A stretch of DNA of 48,740 nt from Perkinsus olseni (lineage: Eukaryota > Perkinsozoa > Perkinsida), in the NCBI GenBank assembly GCA_013115125.1, contig JABANN010000235.1, forward strand, positions 1 to 48,740. The letters are read 5' to 3'. This document shows, one piece after another, positions 32,087 through 44,628 of this stretch (position 1 is its first letter; the number at the start of each line of letters is the position of its first letter). The notes under the pieces are model-generated. The model was given only the letters and a program-made list of their open reading frames with translations, had not been told where the DNA came from and ran no database searches. The position numbers were made by a program, and so were the translations under genes.

Positions 32087-33036
32087 TCACCCGACATCAT
32101 CGTGGATGGATCTTTGTTTCAGCTGAGGCTAGGGCGAGAACAAGGGGGAGGTTGGATACTTTCACCCACACCTTCATTCGCGATCGAGTTGTTGTTCGAC
32201 AGACGGCTTCCATGAGCTGATGGCCGTACTCATGTAGCTGTTCTTGTGCTCACTCCGCACGTCTCGTGTTACTTAATTCACGGAGTCTGCCTTGTCTGGA
32301 GCCTTGCAGAGCAACTCTGGGTGCGGCGGAGTTTCCTCGGGTGCGACCACTTTTGATTCGAGAGTTCATACGCGAGGCTTTTGATATATCTCATCTTCGG
32401 CAAGCTCGAGTGTTCGGTTATGAAACTGAGTTATAGCGGGAATCGTGTCACCACTAAATTGAATCAAAAGCCTTCCTCTGGAGGCAGCTTCGGTGACACG
32501 CGTATGCGAGGCATGTCGGTACCCAGTCTGTGCGCATCAACCCCTGAAGAATCTCTCTGATTGAGGAACTCGAGGCCAGAATCTTTTGGATAGCTTCACC
32601 TAGCCACGGGATTTTCGTATCGCCGTGGCTTGCGCTGCCTCTCATACCAAACCATCGTATTGTTCATCTGCAAAGGGTCAGCCTCTCTTAATTTTTTCGC
32701 TATGAGAGTATCCCTGGGATATGCTGCGCGATCGGGAGCGGCCATAAGCTCTCTTCTACAGCCTGATGATGCTGGGGTGAGGTGCTCTCTGTCATGTCTT
32801 TACCCTACGGAAAGTTGCTCCTGGCATTTGTGACACCGATTTTTCACTCACTGGTTATCTGAGCTCCGCTACACTTTCGTCTAGCAAACGTTGAAGACAA
32901 CAACTTCGCCGTCTTCCATTGCATACCCTTATCAAAGAACGCGCATCGAAGTTTCTCCTGCTATTTCGCGCTGAGGCTTCTCGCGGGGCGTTGGTGGGAC
33001 AAGCATTCGCTATCTTGGAACTGTTAGTCTCTTTAG
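32087..33036. other. Spacer before the enkurin gene
   Basis: No supported exon. The first enkurin exon(s) probably lie here, since the earliest exon recognised (33,037) has no start codon of its own. Confidence 0.35.
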
Positions 33037-35105
33037 GAGAAGAGGTTATCCGATCGCGATGCGATGAGAGAGAACGTACTCAGTATCAAAAAGATCGTCG
33101 AAGAGCGCAAGGCTAGACAAATAAAAGTGAGCTTCGCCTTGATGGAGCAGCCCGCTCTCATGTGCTGTTGTTTTTTTATTGAAGGAAGACGCGAACAAGA
33201 GACAAGTCCCGTTCAAGATGAAGAGGTTCACTGAGGTTTCATCTCGGTTCATGGGCAGCAGAGACGAAGATGAGAAGGTGGGCATATTAACTTCGCAATT
33301 TCCCGATCTCAACTGATTCAAAAGATTTTTTGATCGGGAAATACTCTAGTTGCCGGCTAGATAGCATATCTTAGTTTGGAGTGCAGTAAGTGCGTAAAAT
33401 CGCAAGTGATCGTAGTGTCTCTCCGTGTGCGCAAGGTTCCTTTGTCAGAGAAAGAGTGGTACGGATGCAGAGCAGGCTGGAGGGGAGGAGAAAAAGGTGG
33501 GTTGAAATAGCGTGCAACTTTCGTCTCTCATTGACTGAGAAAGACGTGAATGCAATACGATATCGGGTGACCCGATTCGGGTCCGTGCCTGGTATCTGTC
33601 GATTCTGTAGGCTCTTGGGAAGCTCGTGGAAAACTCGCAAGAAGGCCCGAAGATGCACAAGGATTTCGGACGAATACCGAAATAGTGGGTATAGCAGGGC
33701 GAGAAAATTGTCGGCGTTTTCTTCGCATATAATTGGTGCAGTGAGAACAATACGTTGTTACGCTAATGGTTCCATCGAGTTCAGCAACATTGAAAACGAA
33801 ACCCACCTTGAACCTCAGATTGTGTCCTTCATGACGTTCTCATTCGCCTTGCTCGTTGATGTAGGGCTTACGACGAATTATTATCAACGATCTTCCGTCT
33901 AGGGATAGTATGTTTTTCAGCATCACCAAGCGTGAGCGTGCGCGGTTGCAGAAGATACTCGATGAGAAAGAGCGTCTTAAAGCAGCACCACCTGGGTGAG
34001 TTGGGCGTCGTGAATCTCGTTCACATCTATATTTGAACTTATCTACAGCAGTGCATGAAGGTTGACGTACTCCTTATCGCGATACTGCGAGGAAGCGGTC
34101 ACTGCATGAATTTTTCTGGACCGGGTGATACCGCATATCCACTGCTACTACTACTCATGGTAGCTTCTCTGACCACTGCTCGAGATCATGCCATCTTGCA
34201 AACTGCCCAAGATTCTGTGAGGCTCAAAACCTCGGTTATTTTCTTCCGAATCCACTGACTCGCCTTCGAGCCTTACGTTGAGAGTTGATTCTTTATCAGT
34301 CTATCTACGGCAGGCGCTGCTCATCGGGTCTCCCGTTATATGGGCATTCTTGATGTCAATTTTCCCGGTCATCAGTTACCGGTATATGGAAGAAGACGAG
34401 CAGGCGGATGTGCTCAATAATTTGAGAAAGCGTAGGGATGCGTTCTTGTTGAAGCCGCTACAGTTTTGTGCCATGGGAGGAACTCGGCGCCCGGTTTTCA
34501 ATCGGTGTTGATGAACTCCGTGCCGCGTCGGTACTGCCGCCATGCACTGACCATTCATAGCCAAGAACCGTATTACGAATGATATCACAACAACAGGCTC
34601 GAGAAAGCTTACGATTCGATACTAGTGACAGAGCGCACGCCCAATAACGACGTCTACCGAGCAACCATCTCGTAACTGTTCACCCTTTCCCGAAAAAATG
34701 ATGTCTTTTATCGGTTCATTGAGGAGAGCGCGAAAGTGGAACTTCCTCCTGTTGCGCTTGAAAATATTCTTAAACTTTCGGATTTGAACTTGTATATTCA
34801 TTCGGAAGATGGTCTGGTAAATACGTCACGTTTTCTGTCGTGGAGCGGCTGGCCAGCGGCGGATGGACGTGACTTTGTGTGGCCTCATGCGTATGTTGCA
34901 GGAAAGGAAATCTTGCAAAAGGAGTATCATGGCCTGCCTTTGCGTATCGAGCTGAGGCGACAACGGGAGAGGCAAAAATCGATCGAAACGAGTATGGAGG
35001 AGGTTGACGCTGCGATAAGAAAGTTCAGCGAATCTGATGTGAGTTGCTTGTTCACCTCGGTCGAAATTACTGTACTCGCAGATTCTTATTAAGCTGGATG
35101 AATGA
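33037..35105 (+). CDS. Enkurin-domain protein (5' end incomplete)
   Basis: Enkurin-type proteins are axonemal and microtubule-inner or calmodulin-binding factors. Supported exons are 33,037-33,126 (REKRLSDRD-type coiled coil with IKKIVEERKARQ), 33,185-33,277 (VPFKMKRFTEVSSRF, the pre-enkurin PFKMKkF motif), 33,449-33,496 (linker), 33,611-33,684 (HKDFGRIPKY), 33,921-33,995 (ITKRERARLQKILDEKERL) and 34,376-34,462 (YMEEDEQADVLNNLRKRRDA). A final pair split by a 43-nt intron (35,039-35,081) reads LPLRIELRRQRERQKS, EVDAAIRKFSESD and ILIKLDE, with the stop at 35,105. IPKYI, the ERL..L...RDA helix and the AI.KF tail are enkurin-domain landmarks in the right order. The start and the exon feeding the last segment (about 34.9 kb) are not resolved. 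Next to TTLL1. Confidence 0.75.
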
Positions 35106-35721
35106 AACACGCTTTTAAGATGAGGGGCATGATGTCACAATCATGCTGAGTGTTGTTGAGTATGATTTTCGGTTTTGGTGTTTATTACGGGCTTTGGCAT
35201 CCCTGGCAAAAAGGGTCTTGCAGCTCGGGTTTGAGGAGTTGGAACAGATTGTGTCGTTTTTTTTCTTGTTTCTTTTTTCATTTCTTTCCCTGAGGGGAGT
35301 CCCCTCACTGTCTCTGTAGATTAGTGAATATCGTATAAGGTGGGTGTGGAACCCTGTATTTGCCCTTCATGAGAATTTGATGTTTTTACGTAAAATACAC
35401 GAAAAATTGCGGAGCGAGCGAAGCGAGCGGAGCATATACTGTCACTTCTGCGCTTTTTTGTGCGTTCGTTCGTTCGTTCAAATTATTTCTCCACGACTAT
35501 GTCGATTGAACTCGCGAGGCACATACTATTCGAAAGCTCGCGGCTCCGCCTTTTCGGTTACGAAGGCCTAGTATGGGCAAAGCCGTTGAAAAGGTGTAGA
35601 CAGGAGTGCGCTTCTCGAACCTTACTCACATAGGTATCTCCGAGCAGCTCAACACTACCAGAAAAAAGTTCCGATCACGCGTCACATGATCAAGATACTT
35701 TATCATTCTCCCCTCTTCTCA
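35106..35721. other. Intergenic between enkurin and TTLL1 genes
   Basis: T-rich and low-complexity sequence with a small GAGCGAGCGAAGCGAGCGG repeat (around 35,415) and (CGTT)n near 35,465-35,480. TTLL1 promoter expected; no element assigned. Confidence 0.4.
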
Positions 35722-38490
35722 ATGACTGAGTATCTTCGAGCACTGGTGTTCGCAGCCAAAAGCCAACCCGTGGGGACGCGACCAGAACAAACGGCGGCGA
35801 GCTCTCGAGCGTCGTCATCATCATCAACCCGCAACAGCTATCGACGCATCAAGTTTCGTACCTCCTTCAAGAATGTGATTTACGACGTACTAGTCTCAAG
35901 GGGGTGAGCTCACTAAGAGACCGTGCCACCTGGTTGGCGAGGCATGGTCAGGTATGAGGAGTACGGGGCGACAGACGAGTCCCCGCCGGAAACAGCGCCT
36001 AGAAATCGCTCGAGTGAAGGGAGGGAGAATGAAGTAGCCGGGTTGGACGGGTAGTTCCAGACAGGTTGATTACGACAGATACAGAAGGGAAAGACGCAAA
36101 CTGAGTGTGATATTTTCTGGTGAAGAATTTGAAAAATCTCTTGTCTCTGAGAAACAGTCGGGACAGGTTTGATAAGGAATGGGTCTCTGAGGTCTTCGAT
36201 AAGGTGTATCTGGGGCGGAGGCAACGAGTGAACCATTTTAGAAATCATTACCAACTCACTCGGAAGGATATGCTCGTAGTATCTTATCGCAGCGCGAAGA
36301 TTCTGAGCGCGTCGTGTCAGGCTAAGAATCTTCAACGCGCTAGAGAGAAGTCTGACATGAACGACGATGACGAGTTGACGAAGATACTCAGTGCCGGCTG
36401 CATACCGGATACCTACGTAAGAGAGCGAGTGTTAGCGTGCCGTTGTCATCATCTAAACCTGACATGAATGATACTGATAGAAGCCTGAGCATTAAGGGTC
36501 TCGGCTCAGCAGAGCGGGTAGCGTCTGACCAAGTACGGCTTCGACGTTGGAGATCAGCCTTCGTGACAATCCATTCGTCAGCCCTTTCGTCGCTTCCCGC
36601 TGTCTAAAAAGTTAGTTTCGCCTCAACTTCTGGGGGTTAGAACCTCGTTTGTTGCAATGATGTGAATGCACTTCCCAAAAACTGTGACCGTTTCATGCCT
36701 GCGTCCTGAGGTATGGGCTAGGGGACAAGTGAATTGTGTGCTCACACAAACACAGCCCACACGCGCGGCTCGCAGGTCCTTCCGAATGAATATCCGATAT
36801 TTGCGGAGAGGTTTAAAAAGAGCAGCAGGGGTGGCAGTTGGTGGATTATGAAGCCAACTAACACCGCGCAAGGAAAAGGAATCTTTCTTTTTGACAAGCT
36901 GTCACAAATTAACGAATGGAAGGGCAACAAGATCAGTACTTCTCATGAGCGAATCTTAGGTTGATGAGGGCCGTTGACAGGTAGCATGTCGCACATGGCG
37001 CAACTTATTGGGGATCAGCAAGCGGCTCATCGACGCGAACGATCGCAGCCGGAGAGATCGTCTACGAGCCGAGGAAGCCGCAAAGTCAGTGAGGGCCTGA
37101 GAATTTTGCGGAGAAGATGGCCATCATGGATTAGCATGGACGATAGAGTTCCCCCTGCGACATCGAAAAAAACTAGTTGAAAAAGCATTCCGTAATTTGC
37201 TAAGGAAGGGAAAACTGTTGACGTCGCGAAATTTTCTAAAGAATGTAAATGCTTTTGATGATAAGGAGCTCTCATGGCCTGAGGGGGGATGGTGGCTGCG
37301 GTCCAGGAAGAAATAGCACATAAGAACATGCATGATAGAACGGGAAATTTACTGACGGAAGCGCTTCGCTCCGCTGGAATTCCTTTGTTTGCTTGCGGGC
37401 GGAGAAGAGGCATCTGAACGGTGAAGCCGTCTGTGTGTGGTCTGATCAGGTTGACCACTCCGGTGACAAGGCGGCGAACAACAATTCAAACAGCATGAAT
37501 CCTGGGTTGCCTCCGGGAGTGGTCGAAGCCTATGTGGTTCAGAAGTACATAGCACGTCCACTTTTACTTGGTGAGAAACTCTGAGCGTTTTCTCGGCTAG
37601 CTCGTTGCTAAGGATGTTTCCGATCAACTCCTTCTGGTAGATCTCACAGTGAAACCGAGTCTCTCTGTGGAAGATGGGCGGGGCTTCGTTGCCCGCTTGC
37701 GGTCTCCAGCTCATGATCCTGCTGCTTCCTTGTTGTCGTATCTATTGTCGCGGCAAGCGTTCGACAGTCTAGGCATCGTTCCACTTCAGGTGGAAAGAAA
37801 TTTGATCTCCGGCTTTACGTCTTGGTACCAAACTTTTCGCCACTCACAGTGTGGGTGTATCGGCAAGGCTTCGCCAGACTGTCTATGTCGCGGTACTCGA
37901 AGACGAAAAAGAGCATGGAAAATCACGCGGTTCATCTCACTAACGTCGCTGTGCAAAAAGTGTCACCGGGTTACAACCCCACACACGGCGGGAAGTACGA
38001 TTTGAACGAACTGAAAATATTTTTGTCGGCGAAGTTCGGCAGTGACCGGGTCGAGAACATGTTCTTCGATATGGAGAACATAATTTTGGCATCTCTGAAA
38101 GCCGTGGATGCGAAGGTGGCTCCAGACAAGCACAGTTTTGAGCTGTACGGTTACGACATCATCCTGGACGAGAAACTTAAACCGTGGTTACTCGAAGTCA
38201 ACGCATCTCCGAGTTTAACGGCAAACACACCGAGTGATTACCGGATGAAGTTCGACCTGCTGGATGACGTATTCAACGTCCTCAACATAGAGGGAATCAT
38301 TCCGGAAGACCTTTACTCTGGCTCGAAACAGATAGGTGGATTTGATCTGCTCTATCGCTCTGACATCGGCAGAGTGCGAGAGCCGTACCATGCATTGACG
38401 AAGAGCCGACTGGGTCGCTATAATGATAGATTGGAGGCCCTTCGTGAGCTTGCTTTTCGAATCGCCGCTCGTGATGGGTGCAAGAGATGA
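35722..38490 (+). CDS. TTLL1: Tubulin polyglutamylase TTLL1, multi-exon
   Basis: The catalytic subunit of the tubulin polyglutamylase complex adds glutamate side chains to axonemal tubulin. Exon 1 (to 35,903) has a Ser-rich leader, then RRIKFRTSFKNVIYDVLVSR, equal to the TTLL1 N-terminus. RVNHFRNHYQLTRKDM ends at 36,278. A 42-nt intron (36,279-36,320, starting GTATCTT) leads to KNLQRAREKSD. A second intron, 36,417-36,775, leads to NEYPIFAERF and IMKPTNTAQGKGIFLFDKL (ATP-grasp). VVEAYVVQKYIARPLLLG ends at 37,570; the last exon, 37,790-38,490, holds KKFDLRLYVLV, NHAVHLTNVAVQK and YGYDIILDEKLKPWLLEVNA, the ATP/Mg-binding core with the EVN triad. The reading LSQINEWK is TTLL1-like rather than TTLL9-like. 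The exon between 36.96 and 37.45 kb and the precise start (35,686 or 35,722) are uncertain. Confidence 0.9.
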
Positions 38491-39315
38491 TCATGGCAAG
38501 TTGTTATTTTCTGTATGGAGGAGGCTCTCGAGTTCATTAATATCCGGAGAATCCGGACAGGAGTGGTATGATACTGAATGATGAAACGGTTCTGAAACGG
38601 TGCCAATCGGTTTTCACTCTCATTATCAGTATACCTTTCGAAGTTTATTAACAAACTCCCCTTATTAAGCAAGTAATCTCGAAAAAAAGCGATTTGCATA
38701 ACGGCTTGGTTCGCACTCTAGTAATTTCATGGACGTACAACATGAATTCTGAGATAGTTGTATACTATGGAAACTGAGCGAATCTGTCCGTGGTCTTCAT
38801 ATCGGAAGACAAGGTTATCCGACCAGCCAAATTGGCTGAGCCAATCACAATCGCTTCGGAAACTTTGGGAACGCGCAATTTCGCCGGCCTAGTTCGAACT
38901 CAAGGCTTGAAAACCTCGGAAGTTTCGCGTACCCCATCCATGTGCCCTATCTCGTTGTAGGGGATGTAGTAGTAGAAAGCAACCTACGTAGATTGGGCTT
39001 ATAGTGAACGAGATAGACCGAGGAGTAGTCGTTGTGTGATATTACACAAACTTATGAAGACAGTACGAATGAAGCTAGAGCGACACCAGACGCCATCTGG
39101 CAGATCTTTCACCTGCTTTTCCACCCTACCAATCCGAACACTTCAATCACAGTCAAGTGTGTGATGTAGACAGTCCACATGTCACTTCCCAATGACCTTC
39201 TCGACCACAGGCAAGCTGCGGGTGATAGATCTCATGCGGGCCTTCCCCAGGTGAAGACGAGTCCGCCTCAGTCCAGCGGTACGCTCCTCCCTGTCAGAAT
39301 ATTCGACGACGGATA
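38491..39315. other. Intergenic between TTLL1 and the WD40 gene
   Basis: No supported exon, except a possible first exon around 39,191 (ATG, frame MTFSTTGKLRVIDLMRAF) whose splice phase does not join cleanly. Two interleaved 7-bp palindromes, CAGCCAA-A-TTGGCTG and ATTGGCT-G-AGCCAAT, occupy 38,824-38,845. Confidence 0.4.
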
Positions 39316-42300
39316 GTGACACGATACGACCTGATAGACGTATTAGAAGAGTTCGACATGCACCGGCTGGAAGCCATCTTGAAAACTGGGAACTCGGGTG
39401 GGCTTTCGCTCCGCTCGTCCTCTGAGAGACTGTACTCAGGTCGAGATTTATCCTTCTGGTGCAAAGCGTTCGAGGAGATTCTCGAACCACCGACCGCGCA
39501 GGAGCTAGCTCAGCTCAAGCTAGCTGTCGCCGACCTTCTCGCTGATATTTTTCTATCGGAGAAAGAACCTAACAAGATTGAATTCAACCATGAGCGCACA
39601 GAAGACGGTGTCGAGGGATTCGAACTCGACTGGAAGACCTTCACGGAGTATTTGCTCGGTCGGGCTAAGGAATCCGACCGCGCTCGTGAGGGACGGGAGA
39701 ATCTACGAATGCGTGGATTATCGATTCCGAGATGCCCGGTAAGTTCCTTGTCCGGAGGTGACTTTATGTGCCAGTTTGATCTACAAATGACATTACTCAT
39801 CTTTACTAGACGGTATGATATATTCTTTGATAGTCGTAACACACACGGAAGCCGATTAAAGTCAGAAATCAAACAATGAGACAAGTTCAAATCGATCAAC
39901 CGTTTCATACACAATTTTCATATCACTCTGGCACATACAGTACTCATTTCGACGGTATAATCAGTACCATCGGAACAGCTACTATTCGCGCTACGGGCTT
40001 GAGGATTGTGTGCTCGCGCAATCGCAGCTGCCGATGATGGCCCGTTCCTCAGGCAACGGCAGTCCCAATTTCGATCGACCACTGCCGTCATTATGGCCGC
40101 ATTCTCTCCTTCCATTCCTTACCCTTGAGACCGGCTAAATCCGGGCCCTACGCAAATGTAGACTTTATAGTATCGGCTGAGGAGGACGCGACCAGCATAA
40201 GAGTGTGGACCTCGCGACGCAAAGACACTGCCATCCAGTGGGTTGCTGACCTGCTACTACCTCGGCCGGGTCTCAGAGCCACTCACACTGCAAGCGACGG
40301 AATGGAAGGTCGGCAGTCTGCCACTTTTGTGACGGCGTTGCTTACTGATGGAAATATCGGAATCTGGGATCTCGAAGGGTTGTACAAGAATCTTTCGAGT
40401 GACCACCAGCTGCGCTCTCGAATGTGGAGATTCCCATGCCGCGAAGTGATCAGTATGAGCCGGCTGGAGGGCTCCGGCTGGGATGTGGCGTCCTCCTGTG
40501 AAGGGCTGTGGTATAGCCAGCTGCTGGAAAGGTTCGTGGTCGCCCATGCCCAGACACACTCTCTCCGGGCGTTCAAGCTCACATCCTCTAGGAAAAGTGG
40601 GAGTCGGGTAGGTCTCAGGGTCCTGCGGCCTCACGGCCTCACCCCTTCCATCTCAGGCCCCTCCCTCAGAGGACTTCACACGCCCAGTAACCGACCCCGC
40701 GTCATCAACGGTTCACATCACTCTTGGCGTCTGTATGCTCGGCTGCCACGACGCAAGAGTAACCGCCATTACGGACATCCCTCATTCCACGTCCTCGTCG
40801 TCCCTTGACCTGTCCGACAGCCGTCTGATGGCCAGCGTGGCTGCTGATGCTACGGTTGGCGTGTGGGACCTTCGAACGGGCTATCAAGTGAGCCCCTTCA
40901 CAGTCAGCCATTCATCAGCATCAAATCCTTTCAGGTGCATCGGTTCACGATCCCAAACTACGGCGGATCGAGACCGCAGCTACGCTCTATCGCTTACGGA
41001 GCGGCGGTCGATCGCCTTGTTATCGCGGGGTCCAGCTGCCTTGTTTACGTTGTGCAACCTGTCCCCCCACCAGGGTCGGCAAGTCTCGGTCAGTCGGTCA
41101 TTCGTCGGCTGGTGGGCCACAAGACGCCACTGACTTCGGTCGCCACTCCGCCGGGAGCTTCCTCGTGCGCCATAAGCTGCGACGAATGGGGAGAGATGCG
41201 AATATGGAATTTGAGGAAACTCGAGTGTGTGCAAGTGATCAAGAGTGCCACTAGCGGACTCAAATGCTGCGGAGCTGAGAAAATGTCCTTCCGAGGTGGG
41301 ACAGCAGAAGGAGCGGTGAGGCTGCTTTTATGCTCTACAAAGTTCGGACGAGTCGACTTATTTCACTCGAAAAGACCCACTGGTGCCAGCAGGCGGCCAG
41401 TGGCGGTGGTCATCAGCTTGCTGAGGTCCACTATTACAGTAGCAGAACCGTCGAAAGTTCGCGTTCACAGTCTATCGAACGCTGAGCTCATCACGGAGAT
41501 TATGGCGCGCGAAATTGGCGAACCTACGGAAGTGGTTGATGACAGGACGATAAGCACGATCTCTCTAACAGAAGACCACGGTGAACTCATGGTTGGGTTT
41601 TCTGATGGATCTTTGGCCATCCAATTGATGTCGATGAATGGGAGACACCCTCAACCGGCCGAGGCCCACTCCAACCTTCCCGTTACCGACATAAGGCACT
41701 CTGCAGCACGGGCCATGATTATCAGCTTATCGAGTCAAGATGGGGTCTGTCTGGTCCACGCGGACCGGCCGGGGAGGAAGCATACGAACAGGCAAGCGTG
41801 GTTTTTGCCTCTCATTCGCAGGGTAGAGCCGCCGTGCGCGATACCGCAAAGTGAAAGGAAAATCAATTACGCATTGAACACGCTGAGGGGACTCCTCGCG
41901 AGTGTCGTGTCGGGCGAGGAGGGCCGAGTGAGCCTCTGGTCTGTAGACGAAACAACAGGCCTTGCGAGTACGATCAGCACCCAAGGGGTACTTACCAATG
42001 ACAGAAGAGTTATGGTCGAGGCGGTAGCATTCCTTGAGCCCTTCTTACTTCTTATCGTCCTCACTCGGGAGCATCTGGAAGTCCCAGATCCGACTGCTGA
42101 TGATAACACTGTCATTCACGATGCACAAGCAGGAAAGGTCACGATGACCATCGCTCGATTCAGAGTGAAGGTGGGAAGTTCCTCTCTTCCGGCCGCCTTG
42201 CAAGCCTGGGTAGGTTTATGTTGGCTCCAACGTGGCACCGCATTGGACGCCCATCATTGACCGCGCTGATAAGAAGGTTGAGCATCACTTTGATATCCCC

Positions 42301-44628
42301 CTGACTGATATCGAACCCCCTATCCGAGGATCATCTTCTACCGTGAAACTGCTGGTGGCAGTAGTTGACACCATTCTGTATCTTCCTAGCTTCGACCTCA
42401 GATGCGCATGAACGATATGGAAGGAGACCTCCATGAGAACGCTGTACGCAGGGATTTACTATTCAAGTGTGGAGATGCTACGAGGGAATTAATCGAGAAC
42501 ATTTTCGAGGCGCGCGGTCGGGAGCCGTTAAGGGTACGACCGCCGGCTAGCTGTCACCTTTCAATACGTTATCATCCCTGACAGGCGATGTGCGAGGTCG
42601 CCACGAAATTGACATGTGGAGATCCCAACAAGGATGGTAGGCTCGAGCGTGATACCGATCAGCTGACGTCCTCTCTTAGGAGGCCCTGTCCAGCGGGACG
42701 CTCGAAAAGCTAAGCCACCCGCAGATGGGAATCAAGTGAGCACGCAGATCTTGATATGAGGTTTACTACGCCTCTTCCTAGACTACTGCTGTCACTGACC
42801 GAGTGGATGTGTCGGGCCTAGTCGTGGCGGAGATTGCCGGCCGCAAAGTGATGACCTTCGAGCTCCATCTCGAAGGCGATAGATCAGTTCTCGAAGGGTA
42901 AAGGCAGACCCAACCTCGGCAAGAATCGACGTACTCGATGGTCATTTTCAGGAATTATGCGAAACCATCACGACACAGGCCGAGCTTCTCTTCCATTGGG
43001 AGAAGTAAACTACTCGTGGTCCTTCCCCCTTCTCCACTACTGGCCTTAGGCGTCACGGTATCGTGCGCCGCAGTGTCAGAATTCAGTTTATCCGCTTCTA
43101 GTGTGGATGATGGGTCTGTCACCAGTCCAATTTTACAAGCATCGACGAACCGTGAGAGAACCTCGGAAAGCGGACGGCGATCACAATTTTCGTTTCAGCC
43201 GAATTGGTGACACTGCTGGTCGCGACGCGCCACGGCTTCGACCTCCTACGACTTTCCGATGGCGCCGTCATAAGACGGCACATTGAACCTTTTGGAGGTA
43301 CGGGCATCTTCAAAAGGGCATCCAGCTTCCCTTCCAGAAGTACGTCCAGCGTCCCGGTCTGCATGGCCGTCAGCACCTTTCCCCTTCGACGCCCCCATAG
43401 TTGCCAGGATGATAAACTCCGTTGCATCCAACGACTCTGAGGGCTACGTCGAGGAGTGAGTCGATCGTAGTTGGCGTGTTGCGAAAAGACAGCTCCTCAG
43501 AGAAAACCACGACGGTCGACGTCGTCTCGAAGCGGCGTTTTATCATGCAGCTTTGAGCGCTGAACTCGCAGTAGAGGTGAGAGCGTCGCTGGGTTATCAG
43601 CAAGAAGCTCGTCCATTCAAGGATTCTCTCCCTTCCCGCAACACCCTCGAGATGACAGCTAGAACTGCGAAGAGGAGCGACGCCTCACATGCTAGAGCGG
43701 CGACCGCGGAAAAGTTAACACCGAGGACCCTCCAGGTCATTCTCGGTTAGTTAACGTTCATCAGCTTATTAACGTTTAGGGCACGACATTTCTCGACTAT
43801 TTCACTTGGAGTCCGACGATGCCTCCGAGTGGACATCTGGTCAGTCCAAATCCGCACTGTGCGAGATCAACGCCGGGGGTGTTCCCTCAGACTCCCTCAG
43901 CGAGTGATGAGGTTCAGGGGGGAACCAAGAGCCACTTGGACCGGATCGGAATCGCCATTGATAAGACGATTGAAGATTTCGCCTGGAATCGCCGGAGGGT
44001 GAAGGTATCTTGGAGATACAATTTTCTCCACTGTGCGCAAAAATTGCTTTGTCAGGAAAAATCGCAACGGGGGAAGCGACGGGCTTTTAGTGAGACGAAT
44101 CTCTTAGAGAGGCCGGACATACTCGCACGAGCTAGTAATCATACAAGCTTCGAGAAGTGAGTCGTTAGGCCCTCGATCTGTGATGACGCCATTTCCCCTC
44201 CGGTACATGTCGATGACCGCGACAGAGCTAACCACCGCCTGTGCTCGAGGGGAGCTCTTCTCTGCAGCAGGCAGTAGACCGAGTCGCGAGACCAGAACAG
44301 GAGCCAGGCGATTGAAGAACATCCTCAGTCCGAAGGTAAGTGTTGGTCGATAGATTGCAGTGATACCGCCCTTCAGCTGGCGGTCCTCACGGCGAGTCGG
44401 GTTCTAGCCGTTGCTGCTACTGACATGTCTGACGAGGGAGTCAACGTCTCCACAGAAGATGATTTTGAAGCTTTGTACAGGTAGGGCCTACCTGGTAGGC
44501 CGTTGAGCCGATGAACGGAGAAGATTATTCGCTCATTTCTCTTCAGAACTTGTTTGTCCCGTCAAAGCGGGTATTCACGATCCAAGCATCGTAGGACGCC
44601 CAAGTCACTGCCACCGATCGTGAAGTAG
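39316..44628 (+). CDS. Large WD40 protein with N-terminal EF-hand-like region (WDR49/WDR64 type)
   Basis: The N-terminal exon (to about 39,738) reads LIDVLEEFDMHRLEAI and FELDWKTFTEYLLGRAKE, like the EF-hand region before the propellers in WDR49/WDR64. WD blades follow: TALLTDGNIGIWDLEG, MASVAADATVGVWDLRTG, SSCAISCDEWGEMRIWNLRK and GEEGRVSLWSVDE. Exons 40,657-40,887, 40,935-42,170, 42,214-42,360, 42,402-42,533, 42,585-42,636, 42,680-42,735 and 42,782-42,897 join in phase across introns of 41-51 nt. Then come less certain exons, a donor GTATCTTGG at 44,005, and a basic tail (KSQRGKRRAFSETNL, SRSKHRRTPKSLPPIVK) ending at TAG 44,626-44,628. Members are mostly axonemal. The start and the 43-44 kb exons are unresolved, and two adjacent genes cannot be fully excluded. 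Confidence 0.7.

Noticed and set aside
42505-42520. TTTCGAGGCGCGCGG near 42.5 kb as another intronic core copy.
   Set aside because: It lies inside a supported coding exon of the WD40 gene (ENIFEARGREP), so similarity is coincidental or coding.
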